From Methylocystis sp. ATCC 49242 (GTDB lineage: Bacteria; Pseudomonadota; Alphaproteobacteria; Rhizobiales; Beijerinckiaceae): a DNA stretch of 64,000 bases. The stretch lies in NCBI RefSeq assembly GCF_000188155.2, contig NZ_KE124774.1:161501-225500 (forward strand), given 5' to 3'. Under the pieces are notes generated by a model, which saw only the letters and a program-made list of their open reading frames with translations, searched no databases and was not told where the DNA came from. This document shows positions 43,641-51,548 of the stretch, in pieces. The position numbers and the translations under genes are program-made. The first letter of the stretch is position 1, and the number at the start of each line of letters is the position of its first letter.

Positions 43641-45410
43641 TCAGACGGGTTCAGTCGCACGGCCAGCCAGTTCGAGAAGGCGCGACACCCCGACCGGCTC
43701 TTCCCTCAGCAGCGGTACGACGGCGTAGCGCCGCGCGTGGGTTGTTGCGACTTTCTCCACCTCGCGCAGTTCGTTCTTCGCGCGCTGGCGCAGCAAGGGA
43801 GAATGCGGGCGCGCCGCCGCGACGCTGTTATTGACGACCCACGCCCATGGCTCGATCCCCGCACGGCGCAAATCCGCCTGAAGGTTTGCCGCTTCGAGGA
43901 CGGGCGTCGTTTCCGCGAGCGTGACGAGCAAAACCTTGGTTCGGCGCTCGTCCTGTAGCTGCATCATCGGCGTCGTGTAATGCGCGCCCTTGGCGTCCAG
44001 CATCCGCGCGACCTCGCGGTGATACGCCCCCGTCGCATCCAGGAGCAGTAACGTGTGGCCGGTCGGCGCGGTGTCCATGACGACGAACTTCTCGCCCGCC
44101 TCGCGGATGATGCGCGAGAAAGCTTGAAAGACGGCGATTTCTTCCGTGCAGGGCGAGCGCAAATCTTCTTCCAGCAAGGCGCGTCCCTGCGCGTCGAGCT
44201 TTGCACCCTTCGTCCGCAGCACCTCTTGCCGGTAGCGTTCAGTTTCGGCGTGCGGATCGATGCGGCTGACCGTCAGGTTTTCCAGTGAGCCATGCAGCGT
44301 TTCAGCCAGATGCGCCGCAGGGTCGGAGGTGGTGAGATGCACTGGCAGGCCGCGATGCGCCAGTTCGACCGCAACCGCCGCCGCCAGCGTCGTTTTGCCG
44401 ACGCCGCCCTTGCCCATCAGCATGACCAGGCCGTGACCGTCGGCGGCGACGCCATCGACCAGCTCGGAGAGACTGGGCGCGTGCAGCTCGACAGCTTCGC
44501 CGACCGCTGCGTCCAGGTGCGGCGGCGTCTCGACGAGGAGCTGACGCAACGCATCGAGCCCGACCAGATTGAAGGGCTTCAATGGCACATAGTCGCAGGG
44601 CAAGCCGCGAAGCGCATCGGGTGTGGCCCCAAGAGCGGACTGCTCGCGCGCGTAAAGTGCGGCGGCGAGCGCATCGAGCGCCGCCTCTTCCTTCGGCAGC
44701 AGACCATTCACGACGAGGAATTGCTGATTGAGACCAATCGCCGCCAGTTCTTCATGCGTGCGCGCGGCTTCGCGCAGCGCGGAATTTTGGGCGCGTGCGA
44801 CAAGGATAAGACGGGTGCGCTGACCGTCGGCCAAAGCGTCAACGGCGGCGCTGTATTGCGCGCGCTGCTTTTCCAGTCCAGCGAGCGGGCCGAGGCAGGA
44901 GGCGTCACCCTTGCCCGCTTCGAGAAAGCCGCTCCACGCAACGGGAAGCTGCAAGAGGCGTATGGTGTGGCCGGTCGGGGCCGTATCGAAGATGATATGG
45001 TCGTAACCCGACGTAATAGCGGTGTCCGTCAACAGCGCCGTGAATTCGTCGAAGGCGGCGATCTCCGTCGTGCAGGCTCCCGAGAGCTGCTCTTCGATGC
45101 CCTTCACCACGGCGTCCGGCAACTTGCCGCGCACGGGACCGACAATGCGGTCGCGATAGGCTTGCGCAGCGGCCTGCGGGTCGATTTCCAGCGCGAACAG
45201 GTTCGGCACGGCGTCAATCGCCGTGATTTTGTCGCCGATGCCGACCCCGAACACCTGCCCGACATTCGAGGCCGGATCGGTGCTGACGAGCAGCACACGG
45301 CGACCGGCTTCGGCGAGCTGTATCGCCGTCGCGCAGGCGATCGACGTTTTGCCGACGCCGCCTTTGCCGGTGAAAAAGAGAAAGCGCGGAGGTTGTTCTA
45401 GAAATTTCAT
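43641..45410 (-). CDS. arsA: Arsenical pump-driving ATPase ArsA
   Basis: A 589-residue two-domain ATPase. Both halves have a P-loop (GKGGVGKTS near residue 15 and GKGGVGKTT near 335) and the DTAPTGHT signature. The three arsenite-binding cysteines are visible in SGACTTEI, DASCLGP and RSPCTEEI. It takes As(III) from ArsD and energises the efflux permease. Standard length, intact. Confidence 0.96.
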   Translation of the reverse strand: MKFLEQPPRFLFFTGKGGVGKTSIACATAIQLAEAGRRVLLVSTDPASNVGQVFGVGIGDKITAIDAVPNLFALEIDPQAAAQAYRDRIVGPVRGKLPDAVVKGIEEQLSGACTTEIAAFDEFTALLTDTAITSGYDHIIFDTAPTGHTIRLLQLPVAWSGFLEAGKGDASCLGPLAGLEKQRAQYSAAVDALADGQRTRLILVARAQNSALREAARTHEELAAIGLNQQFLVVNGLLPKEEAALDALAAALYAREQSALGATPDALRGLPCDYVPLKPFNLVGLDALRQLLVETPPHLDAAVGEAVELHAPSLSELVDGVAADGHGLVMLMGKGGVGKTTLAAAVAVELAHRGLPVHLTTSDPAAHLAETLHGSLENLTVSRIDPHAETERYRQEVLRTKGAKLDAQGRALLEEDLRSPCTEEIAVFQAFSRIIREAGEKFVVMDTAPTGHTLLLLDATGAYHREVARMLDAKGAHYTTPMMQLQDERRTKVLLVTLAETTPVLEAANLQADLRRAGIEPWAWVVNNSVAAARPHSPLLRQRAKNELREVEKVATTHARRYAVVPLLREEPVGVSRLLELAGRATEPV

Positions 45411-45419
45411 ATCGACCTT

Positions 45420-45776
45420 TCAGCAGCAGGATGTGCCGCTGCAACATGCGCCTTGTTTTACTTCCTCGACCTCTTTGACGCCCGCCCAGCGCGCCAGCTC
45501 CGTGCGGCTCGGATAGCGTCCGGCGAGCGCGATATCGCCGTCAACCAGGATCAGCGGCAGCGCTTCCTGCCCGGAGCGTTCGAGAAAGCCTTTCACCGTG
45601 GCGTTGTCGGCGAAGGCCAAGGGTTGCTGCGCAAGATTGAAGCGCTCCACTTGCGCGCCGTTCTGCTTCGCCCAATCCACGTCAGCGGCGAAAGTCACAA
45701 GGGCCTGATCGGTTTCAACGCCGCAGACGCCAGAGCTGCAACAAAGAGCGGGATCAAAAACATGAATGGTCGCCAT
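45420..45776 (-). CDS. arsD: Arsenic metallochaperone ArsD
   Basis: The 118-residue protein transfers As(III) to ArsA. Cys12, Cys13 and Cys18 (LCCSSGVCG) are exactly the metal-binding residues of known ArsD. The C-terminal tail has two vicinal pairs (GACCSGTSCC). It is 9 bases upstream of arsA, as normal. ATG 45776 is chosen over an upstream frame extension. Confidence 0.95.
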   Translation of the reverse strand: MATIHVFDPALCCSSGVCGVETDQALVTFAADVDWAKQNGAQVERFNLAQQPLAFADNATVKGFLERSGQEALPLILVDGDIALAGRYPSRTELARWAGVKEVEEVKQGACCSGTSCC

Positions 45777-45786
45777 GGTGTTCCTT

Positions 45787-46215
45787 TCAGGGTTGAGGTT
45801 GTGAGGCCCTGCCGCCGACGACTTCCCCATCTTCCTTGATGAAGCCGCCGATGTCGGGGTTGGGCAGAATATCGAGCACGGCCTCCGAGGGACGGCACAG
45901 CCGCGCGCCCTTCGGCGTTACGACGATTGGCCGGTTGATGAGGATCGGGTGTTCGAGCATGAAGCCAATCAATTCCTCTTCCGTCCACTTCGGGTCGCCG
46001 AGACCGAGCGCGTCATAGGGCGTGCCCTTCTGGCGGAGCAGCTCGCGCGCTGAAATCCCCATGGCCGCGAGCAGTTCGACGAGCCGCTCGCGCGTCGGGG
46101 GCTCCTTCAAATATTCAACGACGACCGGCTCTTCGCCGCTCTGCCGGATCATCGCGAGCGTGTTGCGCGAGGTGCCGCAGGCGGGGTTGTGATAGATGGT
46201 GATCGTCACCCTCAC
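45787..46215 (-). CDS. arsC: Arsenate reductase, glutaredoxin-dependent ArsC
   Basis: This 142-residue ArsC/Spx-fold enzyme reduces arsenate to arsenite using glutathione and glutaredoxin. The catalytic Cys13 is in NPACGTSRNT; the three-arginine pocket is represented by R60-like (LLRQKG), INRPIV and GARLCRP. It overlaps the other arsenate reductase by 4 bases. Confidence 0.94.
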   Translation of the reverse strand: MRVTITIYHNPACGTSRNTLAMIRQSGEEPVVVEYLKEPPTRERLVELLAAMGISARELLRQKGTPYDALGLGDPKWTEEELIGFMLEHPILINRPIVVTPKGARLCRPSEAVLDILPNPDIGGFIKEDGEVVGGRASQPQP

Positions 46216-46739
46216 GCCTCCGTCTTTTGGCCGTGGGTTGCCCCTTCGGACTCGCCGATTTCCTGCAAACGGTTCTTGAGCGCGAGTTTATCCAGGCGCG
46301 CGATTGGCACCGCGAGCAGCAGCCAGATCCGATTTTTCATGTAGCGGAAGGCTTCGTTGAAGGCGCGTTGCTTCTCCAGATCAGAGCCCTCGACGGCGGC
46401 AGGGTCTTCAATGCCCCAATGCGCGGTCATGGGCTGGCCCGGCCAGATCGGGCAGGCTTCACCCGCTGCGCTGTCGCAGACGGTGAAAACGAAATCCATT
46501 TTCGGCGCGTCGGGCGCGGCGAATTCGTCCCAGCTCTTCGAGCGGAAGCCATCTGTCGGATAGCCAAACTCGGCAAGAGTCTTGAGCGCATAGGGATTGA
46601 CGACGCCCTTCGGCTGGCTTCCCGCCGAATAGGCGTTGAACCGGCCCGCGCCATCCTTGCGCAGAATGCCTTCCGCCAAGACGGAGCGCGCAGTGTTGCC
46701 GGTGCAAAGAAAGAGGACGTTATAAACGCGGTCAGTCAT
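46212..46739 (-). CDS. arsC: Arsenate reductase, low-molecular-weight phosphatase type
   Basis: A 175-residue protein of the LMW protein tyrosine phosphatase fold. The P-loop is CTGNTARS with Cys12; VCDSAAGEACPIWPG supplies further cysteines seen in this ArsC group. It reduces arsenate by a different mechanism from the neighbouring Grx-type ArsC. The start overlaps the arsI stop (ATGA). An extra C-terminal helix region (LQEIGESEG) is usual. Confidence 0.93.
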   Translation of the reverse strand: MTDRVYNVLFLCTGNTARSVLAEGILRKDGAGRFNAYSAGSQPKGVVNPYALKTLAEFGYPTDGFRSKSWDEFAAPDAPKMDFVFTVCDSAAGEACPIWPGQPMTAHWGIEDPAAVEGSDLEKQRAFNEAFRYMKNRIWLLLAVPIARLDKLALKNRLQEIGESEGATHGQKTEA

Positions 46740-47233
46740 TTGTTGGCTCCCGTTCCAGAACAACAAGCGCCTTCAACCGCAGGCGCAGGCTTAGAGCCGC
46801 AGCAGGAGGCGGGCTCCGCGACGCCGCCACCCGTGCGGAATCCTGCAAGCGATTCATCGTCGCCGTAAATCGTGCTTTCGCCGCTCGTCAGGAACGATTC
46901 CCACAAGAGCCCTTGCGGGTCGGACGTCCACGCTTTCTCGGACTCGGCGTAGCAGCAGGTTGTCGCGCCCTCTTCGAGCACAGGCCGTTCAGCACGTTGC
47001 AGGCGGCCATAGACTTCCTTCAGTTCTTCTGGCGTCTCGACCTGAATCCCAAGATGATCGACGCCAGCCTTTCCGCCGCGCGACGATATCGCGAAGTTCA
47101 CGCGCGGATCATCCAGCATCCATTTCGCGTAATCGGACGCGGCGACGGTCGGCTCCGCCCCAAAAAGCGCGCTGTAAAAGCGGATGGACCCCGCAAGGTC
47201 ATCAACGGACACGTGCACGTGCAGGCGTTTCAT
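46736..47233 (-). CDS. arsI: ArsI-like C-As lyase (glyoxalase fold)
   Basis: The 165-residue protein has a vicinal oxygen chelate domain (MKRLHVHVSVDDLAGSIRFY; GVDHLGIQVETPEEL) and the vicinal cysteines Cys93-Cys94 (TTCCYAESEK), the trivalent organoarsenical site of ArsI. This supports cleavage of methyl-As(III) to As(III), though the same family includes CadI. A Cys-rich tail (SCCGSK and ACCSGTG) is attached. The start lies 32 bases inside arsR. Confidence 0.88.
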   Translation of the reverse strand: MKRLHVHVSVDDLAGSIRFYSALFGAEPTVAASDYAKWMLDDPRVNFAISSRGGKAGVDHLGIQVETPEELKEVYGRLQRAERPVLEEGATTCCYAESEKAWTSDPQGLLWESFLTSGESTIYGDDESLAGFRTGGGVAEPASCCGSKPAPAVEGACCSGTGANK

Positions 47234-47570
47234 GGCGTCCCTTTGGCGGGCAAGTTGGAGGAGCGTCGGCTTCGCATGAAGCGGTTGCGCCTTGGCAGCA
47301 GTTCTCGGTCATGTAAGCGAGCAGCGCATTCATGACCGGATAAGCAGCCGAGTAGATCAGTGACCGACTTTCGCGGCGGAAGGTCACGAGGTCCGCATGC
47401 TTGAGCTGACTGAGGTGGAACGACAGCGTCGCAGGTGGGAGCGCGAGCCGCTCGCCGATCTGTCCCGCCGCAAGTCCCTTGGGTCCGGCTTGCATGAGCA
47501 GCCGGAAAATATCGAGGCGCGTCTCATGACCGAGCGCGACAAGGGCGGCTATGGCTTCATGGCTTTCCAT
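47202..47570 (-). CDS. arsR: Arsenic-responsive repressor ArsR
   Basis: A 122-residue winged-helix repressor of the ArsR/SmtB family: HETRLDIFRLLMQAGPKGL (parts), then the recognition helix PATLSFHLSQLKHADLV. The usual ELCVCDL site is absent; instead Cys91, Cys92 and Cys99 near the C-terminus (ENCCQGATASC) resemble the Acidithiobacillus-type As(III) site. It is the first gene of the operon and its 3' end overlaps arsI by 32 bases. Confidence 0.94.
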   Translation of the reverse strand: MESHEAIAALVALGHETRLDIFRLLMQAGPKGLAAGQIGERLALPPATLSFHLSQLKHADLVTFRRESRSLIYSAAYPVMNALLAYMTENCCQGATASCEADAPPTCPPKGRHETPARARVR

Positions 47571-47592
47571 ATTTCTAATATGATGGAAATAT
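47569..47592 (-). promoter_or_regulatory. Likely ArsR operator
   Basis: ATATTTC and GAAATAT form 7-base arms around a 10-base AT-rich centre, abutting the arsR start codon. This is the only strong dyad before the operon. Confidence 0.55.
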
Positions 47593-48171
47593 AAGAACCA
47601 GTCAAGGCGTTCTCAATCAGAAGCTTCGCATGGATGCGGTTCAAGGTTCCCAAAATGAAATTGCAAAGGGATTGCAGTGACCGTTTCAGGCGTGGCTTTT
47701 GCCCGTGCTTGGAATGGTCGCTGCGCCTCACTCATCAATGAAACATTCAAAGTCTCGTTCGTCGCCGTAACGCGAGCTTCGCGGGAAGCAACGGCGGCGG
47801 GGGGAACGGTCGCCACTTGCGTAAGGCGCGCATGGCGTCGCTACTTCATGTCTCCCGAGTAGCTTAGCCGTGTTTCTTGCTGGCTTTGCAAACGACGAGG
47901 TCATAGCGGCAGACGTGAAGACCAAGCCCAGAAAGATTGCCATAACCATGCGTCTGGCGTCGAGATAGGGGGCGCTGGTGTGTTCCATGTCCTGTCTCCA
48001 AGTGGCACTCATCGCCTAGAAATAAGTCGGGCGAGCAAAGAAGCTGAAAGAACAAGGACGACGACCTTAAAAAGAGGTCCGCGTTCAGCAAAGGTCGCGA
48101 GCGGCTTCGGCAAGGCTTGTACGCAGCTACGTCAGGGATCAGCTCAATCGAGCGTCGAACAATCCGCTTAC
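47593..48171. other. Intergenic stretch with one doubtful gene
   Basis: About 580 bases between the ars operon and the His/Met-rich protein gene. Apart from the doubtful small frame at 47728-47988 I see no gene, RNA or terminator. It looks like degenerated cargo sequence. Confidence 0.4.
47728..47988 (-). CDS. Doubtful small secreted/membrane protein
   Basis: An 86-residue frame whose ATG has GGAG 7 bases upstream. It begins MEHTSAPYLDARRMVMAIF with one hydrophobic stretch (AIFLGLVFTSAAMTSSFA) that looks like a signal peptide, but the rest is Arg/Pro/Ser-rich and does not look conserved. It may be a real start with a frameshifted remainder. Confidence 0.3.
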   Translation of the reverse strand: MEHTSAPYLDARRMVMAIFLGLVFTSAAMTSSFAKPARNTAKLLGRHEVATPCAPYASGDRSPRRRCFPRSSRYGDERDFECFIDE

Positions 48172-48753
48172 TTAGCGATGTGGATGTTGACCACGCGCAA
48201 TCATCAAGTGATGCATCTGGTGATGCATGCCACGAGTCATGACACCTATGAATCCGAGCCCGCGCAACTTAGCGGCCTCCCCAGGGGACGGACGCACTGT
48301 GAGCGTCGAACCGCTCTCGATTTCCAAGGCTTCGAAGCCCCATCCGTCGACATCGTTCATGGTCGCCGCGTGGGCTGCGACCATGCGGCGGATGGAGTCT
48401 CGGACCGCGCCAGGTCCCGTTACCGTGAAGCGCATTCCGCCTTCCGTAGGCTCGCTTTTCACTTCAGCCGTGAGGGTGACGTTGTTCATGTCGATTAGGT
48501 GCTGTCGGAGCGCCTCGATATCGACTTTGGTCCAATCTGTTTTCGGATCTGCTTCCAGAATTTCAGCAATTTCCTGAATGGCAGCGAATGCGGCCTGGCC
48601 GGGTTGGGTTGGGGCTGGCTGACCAGAGTGATGCTCATGCCCCATCATCATTTGATGGTGAGAGGCTTGGCTGCCTCCGTGTTGTTCCTGGTCCGATTGC
48701 GCGAGCGCAATGGTTGGGAAGAGGCAGGCGAAAAGTGCAATGGCGCGGATCAT
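48172..48753 (-). CDS. His/Met-rich periplasmic protein
   Basis: The 193-residue protein has a signal peptide (AIALFACLFPTIALAQ), then a His/Met-rich segment (HHQMMMGHEHH) and, at the other end, a second one (MHHQMHHLMIARGQHPHR). Between them is a helical domain (EIAEILEADPKTDW, LRQHLIDMNNVTL). Such His/Met clusters commonly bind copper or silver ions in the periplasm. Function is not proven. ATG 48753 has AAGGAG 6 bases upstream. It is divergent from a Crp/Fnr gene, with a shared palindrome between them. Confidence 0.75.
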   Translation of the reverse strand: MIRAIALFACLFPTIALAQSDQEQHGGSQASHHQMMMGHEHHSGQPAPTQPGQAAFAAIQEIAEILEADPKTDWTKVDIEALRQHLIDMNNVTLTAEVKSEPTEGGMRFTVTGPGAVRDSIRRMVAAHAATMNDVDGWGFEALEIESGSTLTVRPSPGEAAKLRGLGFIGVMTRGMHHQMHHLMIARGQHPHR

Positions 48754-48797
48754 CGGATTCTCCTTCAATGAGTTCTTGCCATGGGCGTGCGTTTATA

Positions 48798-48817
48798 GAC
48801 ATGATAGATATCATGTC
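48798..48817. promoter_or_regulatory. Perfect palindrome between divergent genes
   Basis: GACATGAT-AGAT-ATCATGTC has perfect 8-base arms. It lies 45 bases before the His/Met-rich gene and covers the first possible start codons of the Crp/Fnr gene, so it may be the binding site of that regulator, controlling both. Confidence 0.55.
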
Positions 48818-49385
48818 AGAGGCTGAATTCTTTCTGGAGGGCCTAAGTGGGCACGAATGCGCCTTCGCAGCGGGCGAGGCGGTATTTCACTTGGGAGACG
48901 CCGTGCAGTTGGTTCATGCCGTGCGGCGTGGCGTCGTCCATCTTGTTCGTGTCCACGAGGACGGGACGTCTCTGATCCTTCAACGCGCGGGGCCGGGATC
49001 AATTCTGGCAGAGGCTTCCGTGTATTCCACCGTGTATTACTGCGATGCGCGTGCTGAAACCGCTGCCATAACTTGGGCTGTGGCCCGCGACGCTTTGCGC
49101 AGTCGGCTCGTCCAAAACCCTGATTATGCGGAAGCTTGGGGCCAGCGCCTCGCGCATGATGTGCAGCGTGCGCGGCTTCAGGCGGAAATCCTATCGCTCA
49201 AAACCGTCGAGGATCGACTGAGCTCGTGGATCGCCTGGAATGGCTCGTTGCCCGGCAAGGGCCAGTGGTCCAACGTCGCACAGGAGATCGGCGTCAGTCC
49301 CGAAGCCCTTTATCGAGAAATCGCGAGACGCCGAAAGTTGAGTCGCGGGCGGTGCGCAAATGAAGAGAAACACACCACGCGGTAA
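48813..49385 (+). CDS. Crp/Fnr-family transcriptional regulator
   Basis: A 190-residue regulator with an N-terminal cyclic-nucleotide-binding-like beta barrel (EAVFHLGDAVQLVHAVRRG by parts, LQRAGPGSILAEASVY by parts) and a C-terminal helix-turn-helix (WSNVAQEIGVSPEALYREIARR by parts). The N-terminal Fe-S cysteines of Fnr are absent. Start is ATG 48813 or 48801; neither has a clear ribosome site. It probably regulates the divergent His/Met-rich gene. Confidence 0.85.
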   Translation: MSEAEFFLEGLSGHECAFAAGEAVFHLGDAVQLVHAVRRGVVHLVRVHEDGTSLILQRAGPGSILAEASVYSTVYYCDARAETAAITWAVARDALRSRLVQNPDYAEAWGQRLAHDVQRARLQAEILSLKTVEDRLSSWIAWNGSLPGKGQWSNVAQEIGVSPEALYREIARRRKLSRGRCANEEKHTTR

Positions 49386-49421
49386 GCCTTGTGCGGGCTT
49401 TGGAAATCGGTCTTTTTTGCT

Positions 49422-49649
49422 CTACGAGTCCGAGCAGCATCCGCTTGCGCGGCCTTGCTCTTTTGCCTCCTGAATCGGCGGGCATGGCACGTCTCCAAAT
49501 GAGCAGAAGACGCAGCAATCTCCTGCCTTGGGCCTGAGCAAAGCACCGCAGCCTTTGCACTCATAGAAGAACTGGCAGGCATCCGTGGGCATTGTCTCAG
49601 CCGATTGATGGCCGCAAGACGGGCAGGTTATCGTCGAGACGAGTTGCAC
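49422..49649 (-). CDS. GDCCVxC domain protein
   Basis: The 75-residue cysteine-rich protein has TCPSCGHQ, CKGCGALL, the defining GDCCVFC motif and a terminal CC. Such proteins often accompany mercury and other soft-metal genes and are likely metal-binding. It begins one base from the end of the MerT-like gene, in one operon. Confidence 0.9.
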   Translation of the reverse strand: MQLVSTITCPSCGHQSAETMPTDACQFFYECKGCGALLRPKAGDCCVFCSFGDVPCPPIQEAKEQGRASGCCSDS

Positions 49650-50081
49650 TCACCGCCCCTTAAACAGTTTCAGCAGCACGGGGTCGATATAGCTCCAGCT
49701 CGGCGCCAGCACCACAATGAGAGAGGCGCACAGGAGCAGCCCCAGCGTTGCGCGTGATCGCTGCGGCGACGCACACGCCGAACCCGAAGCGCAAGGAACC
49801 GGACGCTTCCACCACCATGCGCCCCACCCCCCGACAATGGCCGAGGCGCTGACCGCCAGAAGCGGGACGCGCCATTCGGCGACCTTCTCAAGGCCGCCTA
49901 GAACGCTCGCGCCCGCGCCGAGCGCGGCGAGACCGAGCGGAATAACGCAGCACGACGAGGCGACGACCGCCCCGAGACCTGCGACGAGTCCCAATGCTGC
50001 GAACCACTTCGGCGCGGCAGTCAATGCAGGGGGAGACGTAACGGCTGGCGTCGTCTTTTGCACGGCATCGTTGATGGTCAT
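49650..50081 (-). CDS. merT: MerT-like mercuric/metal transport protein
   Basis: A 143-residue membrane protein with 3-4 helices. The pair Cys44-Cys45 in the first helix (ASSCCVIPLGLAALG) matches the MerT Hg(II) site; a second pair is Cys97 and Cys103 in a loop. MerP and MerA genes are missing, so this is not a full mer operon. It is divergent from a MerR gene, with a MerR-type promoter between. Confidence 0.78.
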   Translation of the reverse strand: MTINDAVQKTTPAVTSPPALTAAPKWFAALGLVAGLGAVVASSCCVIPLGLAALGAGASVLGGLEKVAEWRVPLLAVSASAIVGGWGAWWWKRPVPCASGSACASPQRSRATLGLLLCASLIVVLAPSWSYIDPVLLKLFKGR

Positions 50082-50108
50082 GGCTCGCCCTTCCTTGAAG
50101 TTTGGGCT

Positions 50109-50139
50109 ATCCTGCACCCTGTAGCGACTACGGGTTCAA
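50109..50139 (-). promoter_or_regulatory. MerR-type promoter of the MerT-like gene
   Basis: TTGAAC (-35) and CAGGAT (-10) are 19 bases apart on the minus strand. Between them lies the near-perfect dyad ACCCGTAG-TCG-CTACAGGGT. The over-long spacer is the hallmark of MerR-activated promoters. Confidence 0.75.
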
Positions 50140-50149
50140 GGGAAAACTC

Positions 50150-50587
50150 ATGCAGCCTTTGACGATTGGCAAGCTCGCAGCGGCGGCGGGGGTCAATTTC
50201 GAGACCGTGCGCTATTACGAGCGCATCGGCCTGTTGCCTTCGCCCGCACGGACGGCGAACGGGCGTCGCGCTTATGAACATGCGGACGTTCAAAGGCTCG
50301 CCTTTATCCGCCGCGCCCGCGAGCTCGGATTCAGCATTGAGGACATTCGCGCCCTGCTTGCCCTCGCCGAACTGCCTCGCGCTTCCTGCGCCGAAGTGAG
50401 AGAGATTGCACTGATGCATCTCGACAAGGTGAGGACGAAACTCGCCGACCTTGCCAGACTTGAGTGCATTCTCGCTGCGACACTCGCCCAATGTTCCGGT
50501 GACGTTGCCCCCTCATGTCCCGTGCTCGACATGCTGGATGCAGGCCTGAAAGCCCCCGCTTCCTTCACTCGTGCCGCCAGACTTTGA
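50150..50587 (+). CDS. merR: MerR-family regulator, mercury type
   Basis: The 145-residue protein has an N-terminal MerR helix-turn-helix (TIGKLAAAAGVNFETVRYYER by parts, then IGLLP), a dimerisation helix, and Cys80, Cys115 and Cys123 (CPVLDML), the three positions that bind Hg(II) in MerR. An extra Cys106 is present. It should activate the divergent MerT-like operon. Its last 23 bases overlap the end of the convergent permease gene. Confidence 0.9.
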   Translation: MQPLTIGKLAAAAGVNFETVRYYERIGLLPSPARTANGRRAYEHADVQRLAFIRRARELGFSIEDIRALLALAELPRASCAEVREIALMHLDKVRTKLADLARLECILAATLAQCSGDVAPSCPVLDMLDAGLKAPASFTRAARL

Positions 50588-51548
50588 TGGCGGAAGCGAT
50601 GAGGATAGCGGCCAGCAGCGGGAGCAAAATCGTGTTCGGCGCCATGCCGAGCAGCTGCCCGCCGAGGAATGTCCCGACGATGGAGCCAAGCGCCATGACG
50701 AGGACGAATGCGCGGCTCTCGCGCAGAATTGCAAAACTGCGGTCACGGCTGTAGCGCGTAAAACCCACGATCATTGTCGGCAAACTGACGGCGAGTGAGA
50801 GGCTTCCCGCAAGCTTGATATCCACGCCGAACAGCAAGACCAGAGTTGGAATAAGCAGTTCGCCCCCCGCAACGCCGAGAAGCGATGCGACGACCCCGAT
50901 GATGAAGCCCGCCGCCACACCCGCGACGAGCTGGAGATTGCCAGTTGCGAGAGCTGGGCCGCCCCCCTGCTGATCGTGGCCGAACAGCAGCAGGGCGGCG
51001 ACGCCCACAAGTAGCGGGGCAATTACGCGATAGAGCGTTGTCGACTTGAGGCGCGTCGCCCATCCCGCGCCGAGCCATGCGCCCAGGAGGCTGCCCGCCA
51101 GGAGGTTGAGAACAATCGGCCAATTTGCGGCTACACCGCCGAGCGGCACAGCCGCGGCCCGAAAAGGCAACGCCGAGGCGACGACCACAAGGCTTGTCGC
51201 CTTGTTGACGATAACCGCTTCGAGCGCTGCGAACTGAAACGCGCCGATCAGTAATGGCAACCGGAATTCAGCTCCGCCTAAGCCGATTAGACCGCCGAGC
51301 ATGCCGATGATTGCCCCGCCACCGAACGCCGCCGCTTTGTTGTCTCGCACGTCTGCCCCCGCATTTTTCTCTGCGTCGCATGGAGCATGCCACGGGGGCG
51401 GGGGCTTTCGCGCCATGTCCATGGACGCAGCATGCGAAGAGATGGGTACGAAACTCTTGATCAGTCCAGCCAAGACGTAGTCATAGTAAAGGATCGCTGT
51501 GGGTCCATGAATGAACCATCGCGAAAATGAGGAAAAGGACGCGATCAT
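50565..51548 (-). CDS. TauE/SafE family permease
   Basis: A 327-residue membrane protein with about eight helices. GGLIGLGGAEFRLPLLIG and the repeated SLLGVAGGELLIPTLVLLFG (parts) mark the TauE/SafE family, which exports sulfite, organosulfur anions or related solutes. The N-terminal 70 residues are unusual and may not all be translated. The ATG overlaps the copG stop (ATGA), so it has joined the tra transcript. Confidence 0.85.
   Translation of the reverse strand: MIASFSSFSRWFIHGPTAILYYDYVLAGLIKSFVPISSHAASMDMARKPPPPWHAPCDAEKNAGADVRDNKAAAFGGGAIIGMLGGLIGLGGAEFRLPLLIGAFQFAALEAVIVNKATSLVVVASALPFRAAAVPLGGVAANWPIVLNLLAGSLLGAWLGAGWATRLKSTTLYRVIAPLLVGVAALLLFGHDQQGGGPALATGNLQLVAGVAAGFIIGVVASLLGVAGGELLIPTLVLLFGVDIKLAGSLSLAVSLPTMIVGFTRYSRDRSFAILRESRAFVLVMALGSIVGTFLGGQLLGMAPNTILLPLLAAILIASAIKVWRHE

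Noticed and set aside
48798-48817. Possible recombination core because of the perfect palindrome
   Set aside because: It sits between two divergent genes next to a Crp/Fnr regulator, so an operator is the simpler reading.
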